Shown: positions 1 through 6,560 of the stretch, piece by piece
Numbering within the stretch: the first letter of the stretch is position 1
How the letters are laid out: the number at the start of each line of letters is the position of its first letter
DNA from: Pseudomonadota bacterium
Lineage (GTDB): Bacteria > Pseudomonadota > Alphaproteobacteria > Rickettsiales > SXRF01
Direction: 5' to 3'
DNA: 16,393 nucleotides
Assembly: GCA_028873275.1 (NCBI GenBank)
Contig: JAGWLJ010000005.1
Span: 1-16,393, forward strand
Made by a program: the position numbers and the translations under genes
The notes under the pieces: model-generated
What the model was told of the DNA's origin: nothing
The model's input: the letters and a program-made list of their open reading frames with translations, nothing else
Database searches by the model: none

Positions 1-115
1 CGAACCCCTGCGCCAGCGCCTGCGCCTGCCGCTCATCGGCCTCGCGGAACACCCACGGCCGACCGGTGCTGGATAACGTTGTAGTGCGTTCTGAAGCGGC
101 GAGCAGGGATTCCAT
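1..115 (-). CDS. recJ: Probable RecJ single-strand DNA exonuclease, N-terminal fragment
   Basis: Only the first 38 codons lie in the window; the gene runs off the left edge. The translation begins MESLLAASERTTTLSSTG and continues with PWVFREADERQAQALAQGF, which resembles the start of alphaproteobacterial RecJ (a 'TGR-W-x-R-x-AD' stretch before the DHH phosphoesterase domain). RecJ is a 5'-3' single-strand exonuclease of recombination and mismatch repair. No catalytic motif (DHH, DHHA1) is inside the window, so the call rests on this short N-terminal resemblance. The ATG at 113-115 is the only start codon in this frame between the fragment and the upstream gene; a clear Shine-Dalgarno is not seen. 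It lies 63 bp downstream of the unknown gene at 179-742 on the same strand and may be cotranscribed with it. Confidence 0.55.
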   Translation of the reverse strand, partial: MESLLAASERTTTLSSTGRPWVFREADERQAQALAQGF

Positions 116-178
116 GCCCGCACCATAATGGATTTCAAAGGGAGAGGAAATGGCAAAAGGAGAAGCGCTTAGATGCGA

Positions 179-742
179 TTACTTTCCTTTAGCTCTATCG
201 ATGCCGAGGCTCTTATTGAGCGCAATCAGTTCGGATTGCACCGCTTCGAACTGCCTTGCACGGATTTGGCTATCAACAGCATAGCTTGTAGCAAAGGCCC
301 GAGCGCTTTCTTCAGGAAACCGGGAATCGTCACATTTTTTTGTGTTATCAACCAATTGGTTAAAATTCTCTGGCGAACGAAGATCCTCTTTAAAATCCAT
401 TTCATCTCTTCGCTCAGAAGCAATGACTTTTCCAATAAACCCTGGCGCCGTAGATAAAACATTTCGTGTATTGTCGTTTATATCTCCTTTGGCAACATTT
501 ACCAATGCCTCATACAAAGCGAGATAAGCTTTTCCTTCGCTAATTAATTCCTCACGTATCGCTGGGCGAAGAAAGGAGGGAGGAGCTTTGAGCTTTTCAC
601 CTGTGGTTTCCAAATAGTCTTTTACGGTTTTTATTTTTGAATTTGGGTAATCCAATGGGATAGCGAAAATGACAGCAGCTATTTCATGCGGCAGCCTGGC
701 AGATTTAGGAGGTTCGCTTCTGAAATCTTCAGGGTCCACCAT
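179..742 (-). CDS. Hypothetical protein, 187 aa, unknown function
   Basis: I do not recognise this protein. It begins MVDPEDFRSEPPKSARLPHE and is mostly hydrophilic and probably helical, with no signal peptide, no clear membrane segment and no recognisable catalytic motif. The start is supported by a GGGAG ribosome-binding site a few bases before the ATG at 740-742. Its DNA is visibly richer in A and T than the flanking genes (for example around 330-500 and 610-660), which suggests recent acquisition or relaxed selection. It starts only 15 bp after the LOG-family gene on the same strand, so it is probably cotranscribed with it. It is complete, and it is likely a real gene because the frame stays open with a good RBS, but no function can be inferred. 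Confidence 0.7.
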   Translation of the reverse strand: MVDPEDFRSEPPKSARLPHEIAAVIFAIPLDYPNSKIKTVKDYLETTGEKLKAPPSFLRPAIREELISEGKAYLALYEALVNVAKGDINDNTRNVLSTAPGFIGKVIASERRDEMDFKEDLRSPENFNQLVDNTKKCDDSRFPEESARAFATSYAVDSQIRARQFEAVQSELIALNKSLGIDRAKGK

Positions 743-757
743 TACTTGCTCCCTGTA

Positions 758-1303
758 CTAAAAATTCAGCACCTCTAAAATCGCCGCCACCTGGTCGACC
801 ACCACATAGTAGCCGGCGGTTTCCGGGCGGGCGAAGCCGGTGTCGACAATGCTCTTCATCAGCGCGATCAGCGGGTCCCAGTAATGCTCGTAATTGAAGA
901 TAACGATCGGCTTGTGGTGCAGCTTGAGCTGCTTCCAGGTAAGAATCTCGAATGTTTCATCCATGGTGCCGAAGCCGCCGGGGAAGACGATGATGGCGTC
1001 GGAGCGCTCGAACATGCACATCTTGCGCTCATGCATAGTATCGACGATGATGATCTCGCTGAGCGACTGGTGCTCGTTCTCGATGTTGCGCAAGGACACT
1101 GGGAACACGCCGGTGACATGCCCGCCATGCTTCATGGTGGAGTTGGCCACCGCGCCCATGACGCCGCAATCGCCGCCGCCGTAGACGAGCGTGATGCCTT
1201 TGGCGGCCAGCATGCGGCCGAATTCGGCGCCGATATCGAGGAATTTTTTGGGTACTGCGTTGGATGCGCCGCAGAAGACGCAGACGGATTTAGTGTTTTT
1301 CAT
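758..1303 (-). CDS. LOG-family nucleoside 5'-monophosphate phosphoribohydrolase
   Basis: A 181-residue Rossmann-fold protein of the LOG ('lonely guy', TIGR00730) family, the usual full length. Visible signature motifs are the glycine-rich nucleotide loop YGGGDCGVMG (about residues 41-50), the MHERK motif (90-94) and PGGFGTMDE (108-116), whose glutamate is the expected catalytic residue. Family members hydrolyse cytokinin riboside 5'-monophosphates or, in many bacteria, AMP or related nucleotides to a base and ribose 5-phosphate; the true substrate cannot be read from sequence. The protein is expected to be cytosolic. It is first in a minus-strand group with the unknown gene at 179-742 (15 bp gap) and is divergent from the SDR gene at 1356. 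An AAGAGAG stretch precedes the ATG as a moderate RBS. Confidence 0.92.
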   Translation of the reverse strand: MKNTKSVCVFCGASNAVPKKFLDIGAEFGRMLAAKGITLVYGGGDCGVMGAVANSTMKHGGHVTGVFPVSLRNIENEHQSLSEIIIVDTMHERKMCMFERSDAIIVFPGGFGTMDETFEILTWKQLKLHHKPIVIFNYEHYWDPLIALMKSIVDTGFARPETAGYYVVVDQVAAILEVLNF

Positions 1304-1316
1304 GGCTCTCTTATTC

Positions 1317-1346
1317 TTTACAATCTCATTATAGCGTCAGTATGGT
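1317..1346 (+). promoter_or_regulatory. Candidate promoter for the SDR gene
   Basis: TTTACA at 1317-1322 and TATGGT at 1341-1346 with an 18-bp spacer point toward the SDR start at 1356. A transcript from here would begin about 0-4 bases before the ATG, so the mRNA could be leaderless; no Shine-Dalgarno is seen. The -10 is a weak match, so this is tentative. Confidence 0.35.
1328..1333 (-). promoter_or_regulatory. Candidate -10 box for the LOG gene
   Basis: On the minus strand the sequence TATAAT (plus-strand ATTATA) is a perfect -10 hexamer about 24 bases before the LOG start codon, giving a short 5' leader. I found no convincing -35 hexamer at the right distance. It overlaps the candidate plus-strand promoter, so the two divergent genes would share one short control region. 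Confidence 0.4.
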
Positions 1347-1355
1347 TACTTTTGT

Positions 1356-2138
1356 ATGAAAAAACCAAAAAATATTGCCATTACCGGGGCCAGCAGCGGC
1401 CTGGGAGCCGCCCTGGCAGAGCATTACGCCGCGCCGGGCGTCACCCTGCACCTGCAGGGGCGCGACCGCCAACGCCTTGAAGGAATTGCTGAAACCTGCC
1501 GCCGCCGGGACGCTGTCGTGTATGCCGAAATGCTGGACGTCACCGCCCACGCTGCCATGGAGCGCTGGCTCACCGCCGCCGATGCGAAAACGCCCATTGA
1601 TCTGGTGATCGCCAACGCCGGCGTGTCGGCCGGCACCGGCATTCACGGCGAGGGGGCCGATCAGGTGCGCCGCATCTTCGCCGCCAATATCGACGGCGTC
1701 GTCAATACAGTTACTCCGCTGCTTTCCGCCATGGTCGATCGCAGGCACGGCCAGATCGCCATCATGAGTTCGCTGGCGGGGCTGCGCGGCCTGCCCAGTT
1801 GCCCGGCCTACAGCGCCAGCAAGATGTGCGTGCGCGCTTATGGCGAAGGCCTGCGCGGCTGGCTCGATGCGTATGGCGTCGAAGTCTCCGTCATCTGCCC
1901 CGGCTATGTGCGAACGGCGATGACGGCGGTCAACAACTTCCCCATGCCCTTCATGATGAGCGCCGAAAAAGCGGCGCGGATTATCGCTGGCGGCCTGGCG
2001 CAGAACAAGGCCCGCATCGCCTTCCCGTGGATGCTTTACTGGCCGATGCGTTTCCTCTCCTGCCTGCCGGTGTGGCTAACCGACCCGCTGTTCTCGCGCC
2101 TGCCAGCCAAGGATGCCGTCCCGTCACTCCGCCAATAG
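1356..2138 (+). CDS. Short-chain dehydrogenase/reductase (SDR) family oxidoreductase
   Basis: A 260-residue classical SDR, the usual length. The Rossmann NAD(P) loop TGASSGLG is at residues 10-17, NAG at 87-89, the active-site asparagine near 111, the serine near 139 (IMSSLAG) and the YxxxK pair Y152/K156 (YSASK), so the catalytic tetrad looks intact. It should use NAD(P)H to oxidise or reduce an alcohol or ketone; the substrate is unknown. After the core there is a hydrophobic aromatic stretch (about 225-245, with WMLYWPMRFL and LPVWL), typical of SDRs that associate with membranes or act on lipid-like substrates (inference). It is divergent from LOG and its 3' end overlaps the 3' end of astB on the opposite strand by 15 bp. 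Confidence 0.9.
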   Translation: MKKPKNIAITGASSGLGAALAEHYAAPGVTLHLQGRDRQRLEGIAETCRRRDAVVYAEMLDVTAHAAMERWLTAADAKTPIDLVIANAGVSAGTGIHGEGADQVRRIFAANIDGVVNTVTPLLSAMVDRRHGQIAIMSSLAGLRGLPSCPAYSASKMCVRAYGEGLRGWLDAYGVEVSVICPGYVRTAMTAVNNFPMPFMMSAEKAARIIAGGLAQNKARIAFPWMLYWPMRFLSCLPVWLTDPLFSRLPAKDAVPSLRQ

Positions 2139-3464
2139 CGGTAATTTCATTAGCCCGCCCAGCTCCGTCAGCATCGCCTGGCAGTGGTGATAAAGCTCCG
2201 GGTTGCCCAGATCGGCCGCCGTTAATTCCTGCGGGTAATAACGCTCGACCAGTTCGGCGATGGCCGCCAGCAGCGTCTCGTCAGCCAGCACATGCCTGCG
2301 CGCGTGCAGCACGGCCAGCTGCGCCTCGGTCACCGGCACGCGCAGGCGCAGGCAGGCAGGGCCGCCGCCATTTTTCATGCTCTGGCGCAAGTCGAGGGCA
2401 TGCACCTCCTCGATGGGATTGGAAGCATCAATGCGGATGCGCTCCAGCAGCCTTGCCGCCTTGCCGCCATAGAGCGACTGCGTTTCCAGCGGCGCGATGA
2501 TGGCCATGCCGCCGTTCGGGCGGGTGACGATCTGGCTGTTGAAGACATAGGTATGCACCGCCTCCTCCACCGACAGCTCCGCCTCGCTGACGGTGATGAC
2601 GGTCAGCGTTTTTCCCGGATGCAGCGCCCGGTATGCCTCCCGCATCCTTCCGATATCCTCCTGCCCTCCGGCATAGGCGTGCTCATGTACGAGCAGCACG
2701 TAGGCATTGCTGACGGCGATGACGTCGTTATGGAACGCGCCCTGGTGGATGACTTCGGGATTCTGCCGCACGAACAGCGCCTGCCGGTCGGGAATGCTGT
2801 GCTGCAGCTGGATGGCCCGCGATGCCGACAGGTCCTGCCGCGCCATGTCAGGATCGTCGGGCGCGCCGCCGGCGCCGTAGACGAACACGTGCAGCCCGCT
2901 GTCGCTGTGCGTCGGCGCCAGAAGCATGTGGTTGGCCGCACCTTCGTCGCGCTGCTGGGTGAGCAGCGGCGCATGCACCGTGCAATCCGGCACATCCCCG
3001 AAGATGGCCGCCAGCGTGCGGCGCGTCTCCTCGGCCTCGATGCGCCGGTGCGGATGGGTGAAAAGATTGGCCGGGGTCAAATGCAGTTTGTGGTCGCCGG
3101 CGTCGATCACCGGCGTAACGGTGGCGGCGTTGGCCGTCCACATGGCCGAGGAGGAAGAAGCTTTTTCGAGCATCTCCGGCCGCTCGCGGGCCGCCCGGCG
3201 AATCACCTCGTCGTCACCGCCGCTGAAATGCTCGCGCAGCAGCGGCAGGTGGGGCCGAAGCTGCGGCGGCAGGATGGCCGCCTCAATGCCGAGGTTTTTC
3301 AGCAGCCGGGCCAGCTCCAGCGCCTGCAACGCCGCCTGCCGGGGGCTTGATACGCTGCCGCGGTTTTTGCTCGAGGCGACGTTATCCTGCGACAGCCCAC
3401 CGTAATGATGCGTCGGTCCCGGCAATCCAATGAAGATGACTTCCCGTATTGTATCCGCTACCAT
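2124..3464 (-). CDS. astB: N-succinylarginine dihydrolase
   Basis: This 446-residue protein matches AstB of the arginine succinyltransferase (AST) pathway in length and throughout its sequence. AstB converts N2-succinylarginine to succinylornithine, releasing two ammonia and CO2, in the cytosol. The expected Cys-His-Glu catalytic triad is visible: E174 in DEGAANH, H245 in QGAFHNDVIAVSN and C371 in MKNGGGPACLRLRV. The N-terminal GPTHHYGGLS motif (about 16-25) fixes the start at the ATG in 3462-3464, although the frame stays open far upstream. A GGAGG lies only one base before that ATG, closer than usual for a functional Shine-Dalgarno. It is divergent from the AstE-like gene at 3471; the other ast genes (astA, astC, astD) are not in the window. 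Confidence 0.96.
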   Translation of the reverse strand: MVADTIREVIFIGLPGPTHHYGGLSQDNVASSKNRGSVSSPRQAALQALELARLLKNLGIEAAILPPQLRPHLPLLREHFSGGDDEVIRRAARERPEMLEKASSSSAMWTANAATVTPVIDAGDHKLHLTPANLFTHPHRRIEAEETRRTLAAIFGDVPDCTVHAPLLTQQRDEGAANHMLLAPTHSDSGLHVFVYGAGGAPDDPDMARQDLSASRAIQLQHSIPDRQALFVRQNPEVIHQGAFHNDVIAVSNAYVLLVHEHAYAGGQEDIGRMREAYRALHPGKTLTVITVSEAELSVEEAVHTYVFNSQIVTRPNGGMAIIAPLETQSLYGGKAARLLERIRIDASNPIEEVHALDLRQSMKNGGGPACLRLRVPVTEAQLAVLHARRHVLADETLLAAIAELVERYYPQELTAADLGNPELYHHCQAMLTELGGLMKLPLLAE

Positions 3465-3470
3465 GCCTCC
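3465..3470. other. Six-base divergent junction between astB and the AstE-like gene
   Basis: The astB start codon (3464-3462, minus) and the AstE-like start codon (3471, plus) are separated by GCCTCC only. Promoters for either gene must therefore lie inside the coding sequence of the other, or the transcripts are nearly leaderless. A weak -10-like TATTGT at 3447-3452 (plus) and a -35-like TTGAAA upstream of astB on the minus strand are the best candidates seen; neither comes with a convincing partner hexamer. Confidence 0.6.
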
Positions 3471-4802
3471 ATGACACCGCTTCTTAAAGCTATTTTCAAC
3501 TACGATTTTTCCCGCGTTTCCGGCGCTAATCCGTTTGGCGCCTGTTTTTTCGGGCGACCGCTGTTGCTGGAAGACCTGCATAAGGTGTTCGCCGCCGTTT
3601 CGGCCGGCAGCATTGAGATCGGCGGCCGGACCATCCCTTCCGCCGTGCGCATCCCGGGTAAAAAGAGCGGCGCGCCTTTTATGATCATCGCGCAGCTGCA
3701 TGGCAACGAGCCGGCGGGACTGGCCGGCATCCTGCTCGCCATGGCGCTGTCGCAGGCGGGAAAACTGGAGCGCGACGTTATCGGCATCATCGGCAATCCG
3801 CTGGCGGCGCGGCAATATTTCGAGGCATGGGCGGCCAGTCCGCAGGCGCGGCAGGAAACCCGCGACGCCTATCGCTGCGGCCTGGGCGAAGACGGCCGGC
3901 TGCTGCCCGACATGAACCGCATCCCCGTCGATTTCCTGACGCGCGCCCCGGCCGATCACCACACTCGCCGCGCGCAGGAACTTTATACGGTGGCAGAGCA
4001 CAGCTGCGGCATTCTCGACATCCACTCGGCGCGCGGCAACATGATCTGCATCACCGACCACCGGCGCGACGCCGATCTGCAGGACTCGCCCATCCGCGGC
4101 GTGCTGACCGGGCTGGCCGACGCCATTTCGGCGCATGCCTCGGCGGCTGTCTCCGTGCAGACCTTCAAGACCATCGCGCAATCGCTTGCCAATATTGAAA
4201 GCCAGACCGGTATCGAAGCCGGGCGGCACGAATCGCCGGACGCGCCGCAGATCGCCGCCTCTTTCACGCTTTCCCTGCTGCACACGCTGAAGCTGACGGC
4301 GGAGAACCCCGTGCATAAAAAGGAAAGCGGCGTTTTCGAGCGCTATGCCGTGCAGCCGCGCCTGACCTATGCCGACCTACCGCATGATGCTTATAGCATC
4401 AAGCCGCAGGACCGCATTTACATGGCAACTGCCTGCCACAGCCTGGAGACGGTGCCGGAGCATACCAGCCGGCTCATTGTCAGGGCGGGCGATGGCTCAT
4501 ACCGCCTGCAGCCGGTGCTGGAATATATTGTCATGCCGGCGGGCGAGCTGGCGTATGCCGTCCATCAATACGAAGAGATGGAGGCGATCGCCGAGGGCCA
4601 GGTGGTGGCGGTTGCCGTGCCGTCGGGCACCGTTTTCAAGGCGCCGTTCGCCTTTTCCGGCATTTTCTTCAGCAAATCGGCGACGCTTTATGACAAGGAT
4701 CCCGCCGTCGGCCCGTGGCCGGTGGCGAAAGCCGATCTGGACAGGATCAAATTCTGCTACCCGTGCGAAGTCTCGCCGCTGCGGATCGACTTCACTCGTT
4801 GA
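3471..4802 (+). CDS. Succinylglutamate desuccinylase/aspartoacylase (AstE/ASPA) family protein, long form
   Basis: A 443-residue zinc carboxypeptidase-like (M14) deacylase. The zinc motif HxxE is at H77/E80 in AQLHGNEPAG, a substrate-binding N-R pair is at DMNRI (149-150) and the third zinc ligand H185 is in DIHSARG. AstE cleaves N-succinylglutamate to succinate and glutamate, the last step of the AST pathway, and the divergent astB supports that role. The protein is over 100 residues longer than classical AstE (about 320), mostly in the C-terminal half, so an aspartoacylase-like or other N-acyl amino acid deacylase activity is possible. The ATG at 3471 is the first start outside astB but has no Shine-Dalgarno; an in-frame ATG at 3405 would run antisense through the start of astB and is less likely. 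Its end overlaps the minus-strand gene at 4792-5313 by 11 bp. Confidence 0.82.
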   Translation: MTPLLKAIFNYDFSRVSGANPFGACFFGRPLLLEDLHKVFAAVSAGSIEIGGRTIPSAVRIPGKKSGAPFMIIAQLHGNEPAGLAGILLAMALSQAGKLERDVIGIIGNPLAARQYFEAWAASPQARQETRDAYRCGLGEDGRLLPDMNRIPVDFLTRAPADHHTRRAQELYTVAEHSCGILDIHSARGNMICITDHRRDADLQDSPIRGVLTGLADAISAHASAAVSVQTFKTIAQSLANIESQTGIEAGRHESPDAPQIAASFTLSLLHTLKLTAENPVHKKESGVFERYAVQPRLTYADLPHDAYSIKPQDRIYMATACHSLETVPEHTSRLIVRAGDGSYRLQPVLEYIVMPAGELAYAVHQYEEMEAIAEGQVVAVAVPSGTVFKAPFAFSGIFFSKSATLYDKDPAVGPWPVAKADLDRIKFCYPCEVSPLRIDFTR

Positions 4803-5313
4803 ACGCCAGGTGTTCGCGGGCGATGCCCTTATCGCTGACGCTGACCGTCGCTTTCTTGGCCGTGCCGCTAGTGGCGTTGGCCGCTTCCACGGTATAGCGT
4901 CCCGGCGGCAGCTTGGCATAAAGATACGGCCCGGCATTGTCGACGGACAGCACCTCGTTGCCCTTGCTGTCAAGCACGCGCACATGCGTATCGCTGACAT
5001 ATTCGCCCGTAACGGCGCTGATCAGCAGGTGCAGGTTGTAACTCTTGCCGGTATCCTTGAGCTGCGCCTCTTCCTCGTCGCCGATGCCGCCGTTGATATA
5101 GGCAATATCGCCCTGATGCTGCACCTCGAGCGGCAGCGCCGGGATGGCGCCGGCTCCCTGCATGGCCTGGGCATCAGTCGGCAGCGAGGCCGGGATCATG
5201 CCGGGTCGGTTGGCCTGAGCCGGCGAAGCCGGCCATTCCCTGCTCATGTCCTCAGCGACTGCCGCCGAGGTTAAACCTAAAACCAACAAAGCACTCATCG
5301 CTACGTAACGCAT
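4792..5313 (-). CDS. Small exported protein with carboxypeptidase regulatory-like domain
   Basis: A 173-residue protein with an N-terminal signal peptide (MRYVAMSALLVLGLTSAAVA, likely cut near AVA-ED at residue 20), so probably periplasmic. Residues about 90-165 look like a beta-sandwich of the carboxypeptidase regulatory-like type: NLHLLISAVTGEYVSDTHVRV, then LPPGRYTVEA and a beta-rich end. Such domains are non-catalytic and often mediate binding; the partner here is unknown. An acidic stretch DEEEAQ sits before the domain. The start at 5313 is preferred over the in-frame ATG at 5319 because the GGAG of AAAAGGAG lies 6 bases before 5313 but directly against 5319. It is tail-to-tail with the AstE-like gene and divergent from hmgA. 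Confidence 0.78.
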   Translation of the reverse strand: MRYVAMSALLVLGLTSAAVAEDMSREWPASPAQANRPGMIPASLPTDAQAMQGAGAIPALPLEVQHQGDIAYINGGIGDEEEAQLKDTGKSYNLHLLISAVTGEYVSDTHVRVLDSKGNEVLSVDNAGPYLYAKLPPGRYTVEAANATSGTAKKATVSVSDKGIAREHLAFNE

Positions 5314-5344
5314 AGGCATCTCCTTTTCTTGCTTTTTGTCTCCC

Positions 5345-5356
5345 ATGCTATAGCAT
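5345..5356. promoter_or_regulatory. 12-bp perfect palindrome in the divergent region upstream of hmgA
   Basis: ATGCTATAGCAT is a perfect inverted repeat in the 87-bp gap between the exported-protein gene (start 5313, minus) and hmgA (start 5401, plus). It lies 31 bases from the first and 44 from the second start codon, a position suited to an operator for either or both. It also contains weak -10-like hexamers (TATGCT and TATAGC on the minus strand). A regulator-binding role is inferred from position and symmetry only. Confidence 0.4.
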
Positions 5357-5400
5357 AGTTCTAACCTTTTGGCGATCATCATTTTCTTTATGGTCTCTTT

Positions 5401-6540
5401 ATGAAACACTGGATCAATTTCCCCCGTATCGAAGGCAAAGCCTCGCGGCAGGCCCATTGCGACCTTCCCGAGGGCACGTATGAGCGCGAATTCGGCCGCG
5501 AGGGATTCTTCGGCCCGGTGACGCATTTTTATCACGCGCATCCGCCCACTGGCTGGAGCCAGTGGGAGGGCGATTTGCGGCCGCGCGCCTTCGACCTGGT
5601 AAAATCAACCTCCTCCGCCGCCTCGCCCTGGCAGGCAACCCTATTGTTACATAACGCGTTCTTAAAGTTCCGCTGGTGGCGCATGCAGGGAAAGATGGAC
5701 CATCTGGTAGCCAATGCCGACGGCGATGAGTTGCTTTTCGTCCACGCCGGCGAAGGCGACCTCTTCTGCGATTTCGGCCATCTTGCCTTCCGCGAGGGTG
5801 ATTACCTCCTGCTGCCGCGCGGCACGCGCTGGCGGGTCGAGGCCGCACAGGCCGCCTTCCTATTAATCGAGGCGACCAATGACGGCTTCCGCCTGCCGGA
5901 CAAGGGCATTGTCGGCGAACAGTCGATTTTCGACCCGGCCATGCTCGACAGCCCCGCCATCGACGACGCCTTCAAGACGCAGCAGGGCGAAACGCCGTGG
6001 CAGGTGGTGATGAAACGGCATAACCGCTTCTCCACCGTTACCTTTCCTTATAACCCGCTCGACGCCGTCGGCTGGCGGGGCACTAATTTGGCCGTGCGCA
6101 TCAACTGGCGTGACATCCGCCCGCTGATGAGCCACCGCTACCACTTGCCCCCCTCAGCGCACACAACCTTTCTCACCAGTCGCTTCGTCGTCTGCACCTT
6201 CGTGCCTCGCCCCATCGAGAGCGACCCCGGCGCGCTCAAAGTCCCTTTCTACCATTCCAACAACGATTTCGACGAAATCATTTTCTACCACCAGGGCGAA
6301 TTCTTCAGCCGCGACAACATCCATCCCGGCATGCTGACGCTGCACCCCTGCGGCTTCCCCCACGGCCCCCACCCCAAGGCCTTCGCCGCCGGCGCTAAAG
6401 CCGCGCGCAAGGAAACCGACGAAGTGGCGGTGATGATCGACACCCGCGACGCGGTGGAAATTTCCGACGCAGCGCTCAAGGTGGAGTGGACTGGGTATGT
6501 GGATAGCTGGAAAGGCGCAGGACACTTGACACAAAAGTAA
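5401..6540 (+). CDS. hmgA: Homogentisate 1,2-dioxygenase (short form)
   Basis: A 379-residue cupin-type ring-cleavage dioxygenase. It opens homogentisate to 4-maleylacetoacetate with O2 and Fe(II), in the cytosol, as the committed step of tyrosine/phenylalanine degradation. The expected iron ligands are visible: H285 and E292 in YHSNNDFDEIIFY and H321 in GFPHGPHP. An internal cupin-like stretch (ADGDELLFVHAGEGDL, about 106-121, and REGDYLLLPRGTRW) matches the N-terminal barrel. It is shorter than the roughly 430-450 residue classical HmgA, belonging to the shorter bacterial lineage; the downstream fah and maiA make the assignment strong. No clear Shine-Dalgarno precedes the ATG at 5401; TATGGT at 5389-5394 could be a -10 giving a nearly leaderless mRNA. 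The stop codon overlaps the antitoxin operator. Confidence 0.9.
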   Translation: MKHWINFPRIEGKASRQAHCDLPEGTYEREFGREGFFGPVTHFYHAHPPTGWSQWEGDLRPRAFDLVKSTSSAASPWQATLLLHNAFLKFRWWRMQGKMDHLVANADGDELLFVHAGEGDLFCDFGHLAFREGDYLLLPRGTRWRVEAAQAAFLLIEATNDGFRLPDKGIVGEQSIFDPAMLDSPAIDDAFKTQQGETPWQVVMKRHNRFSTVTFPYNPLDAVGWRGTNLAVRINWRDIRPLMSHRYHLPPSAHTTFLTSRFVVCTFVPRPIESDPGALKVPFYHSNNDFDEIIFYHQGEFFSRDNIHPGMLTLHPCGFPHGPHPKAFAAGAKAARKETDEVAVMIDTRDAVEISDAALKVEWTGYVDSWKGAGHLTQK

Positions 6541-6559
6541 TACCGTATTACCGTAATAC
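6526..6559 (+). promoter_or_regulatory. Antitoxin promoter/operator with three alternating 7-bp elements
   Basis: A perfect -35 hexamer TTGACA (6526-6531) is followed by GTAATAC (6537-6543), GTATTAC (6545-6551) and GTAATAC (6553-6559), each pair separated by one C. GTATTAC is the exact reverse complement of GTAATAC, so the site is three half-sites in alternating orientation at 8-bp spacing, forming two overlapping inverted repeats. It starts inside the hmgA stop codon and ends one base before the antitoxin ATG. TATTAC (6546-6551) could serve as a -10, although the spacing of 14 is short. This is the expected place for autoregulation by the antitoxin or toxin-antitoxin complex; binding itself is inferred. 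Confidence 0.7.
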
Positions 6560-6560
6560 T

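Noticed and set aside
2292..3350. 352-codon plus-strand open frame inside astB
   Set aside because: It is antisense to astB, which has full family motifs; the translation is His/Arg/Gln-rich as expected for a shadow frame in GC-rich DNA.
3405..3470. Upstream ATG for the AstE-like protein
   Set aside because: It would add 22 residues antisense to the conserved AstB start, with no RBS. The ATG at 3471 is more economical, though also without an RBS.
3465..4316. Open minus-strand frame extending astB to 730 residues
   Set aside because: The AstB N-terminus begins at 3464 and the upstream part is antisense to the AstE-like gene, with no AstB homology and low-complexity Arg/Ala composition.
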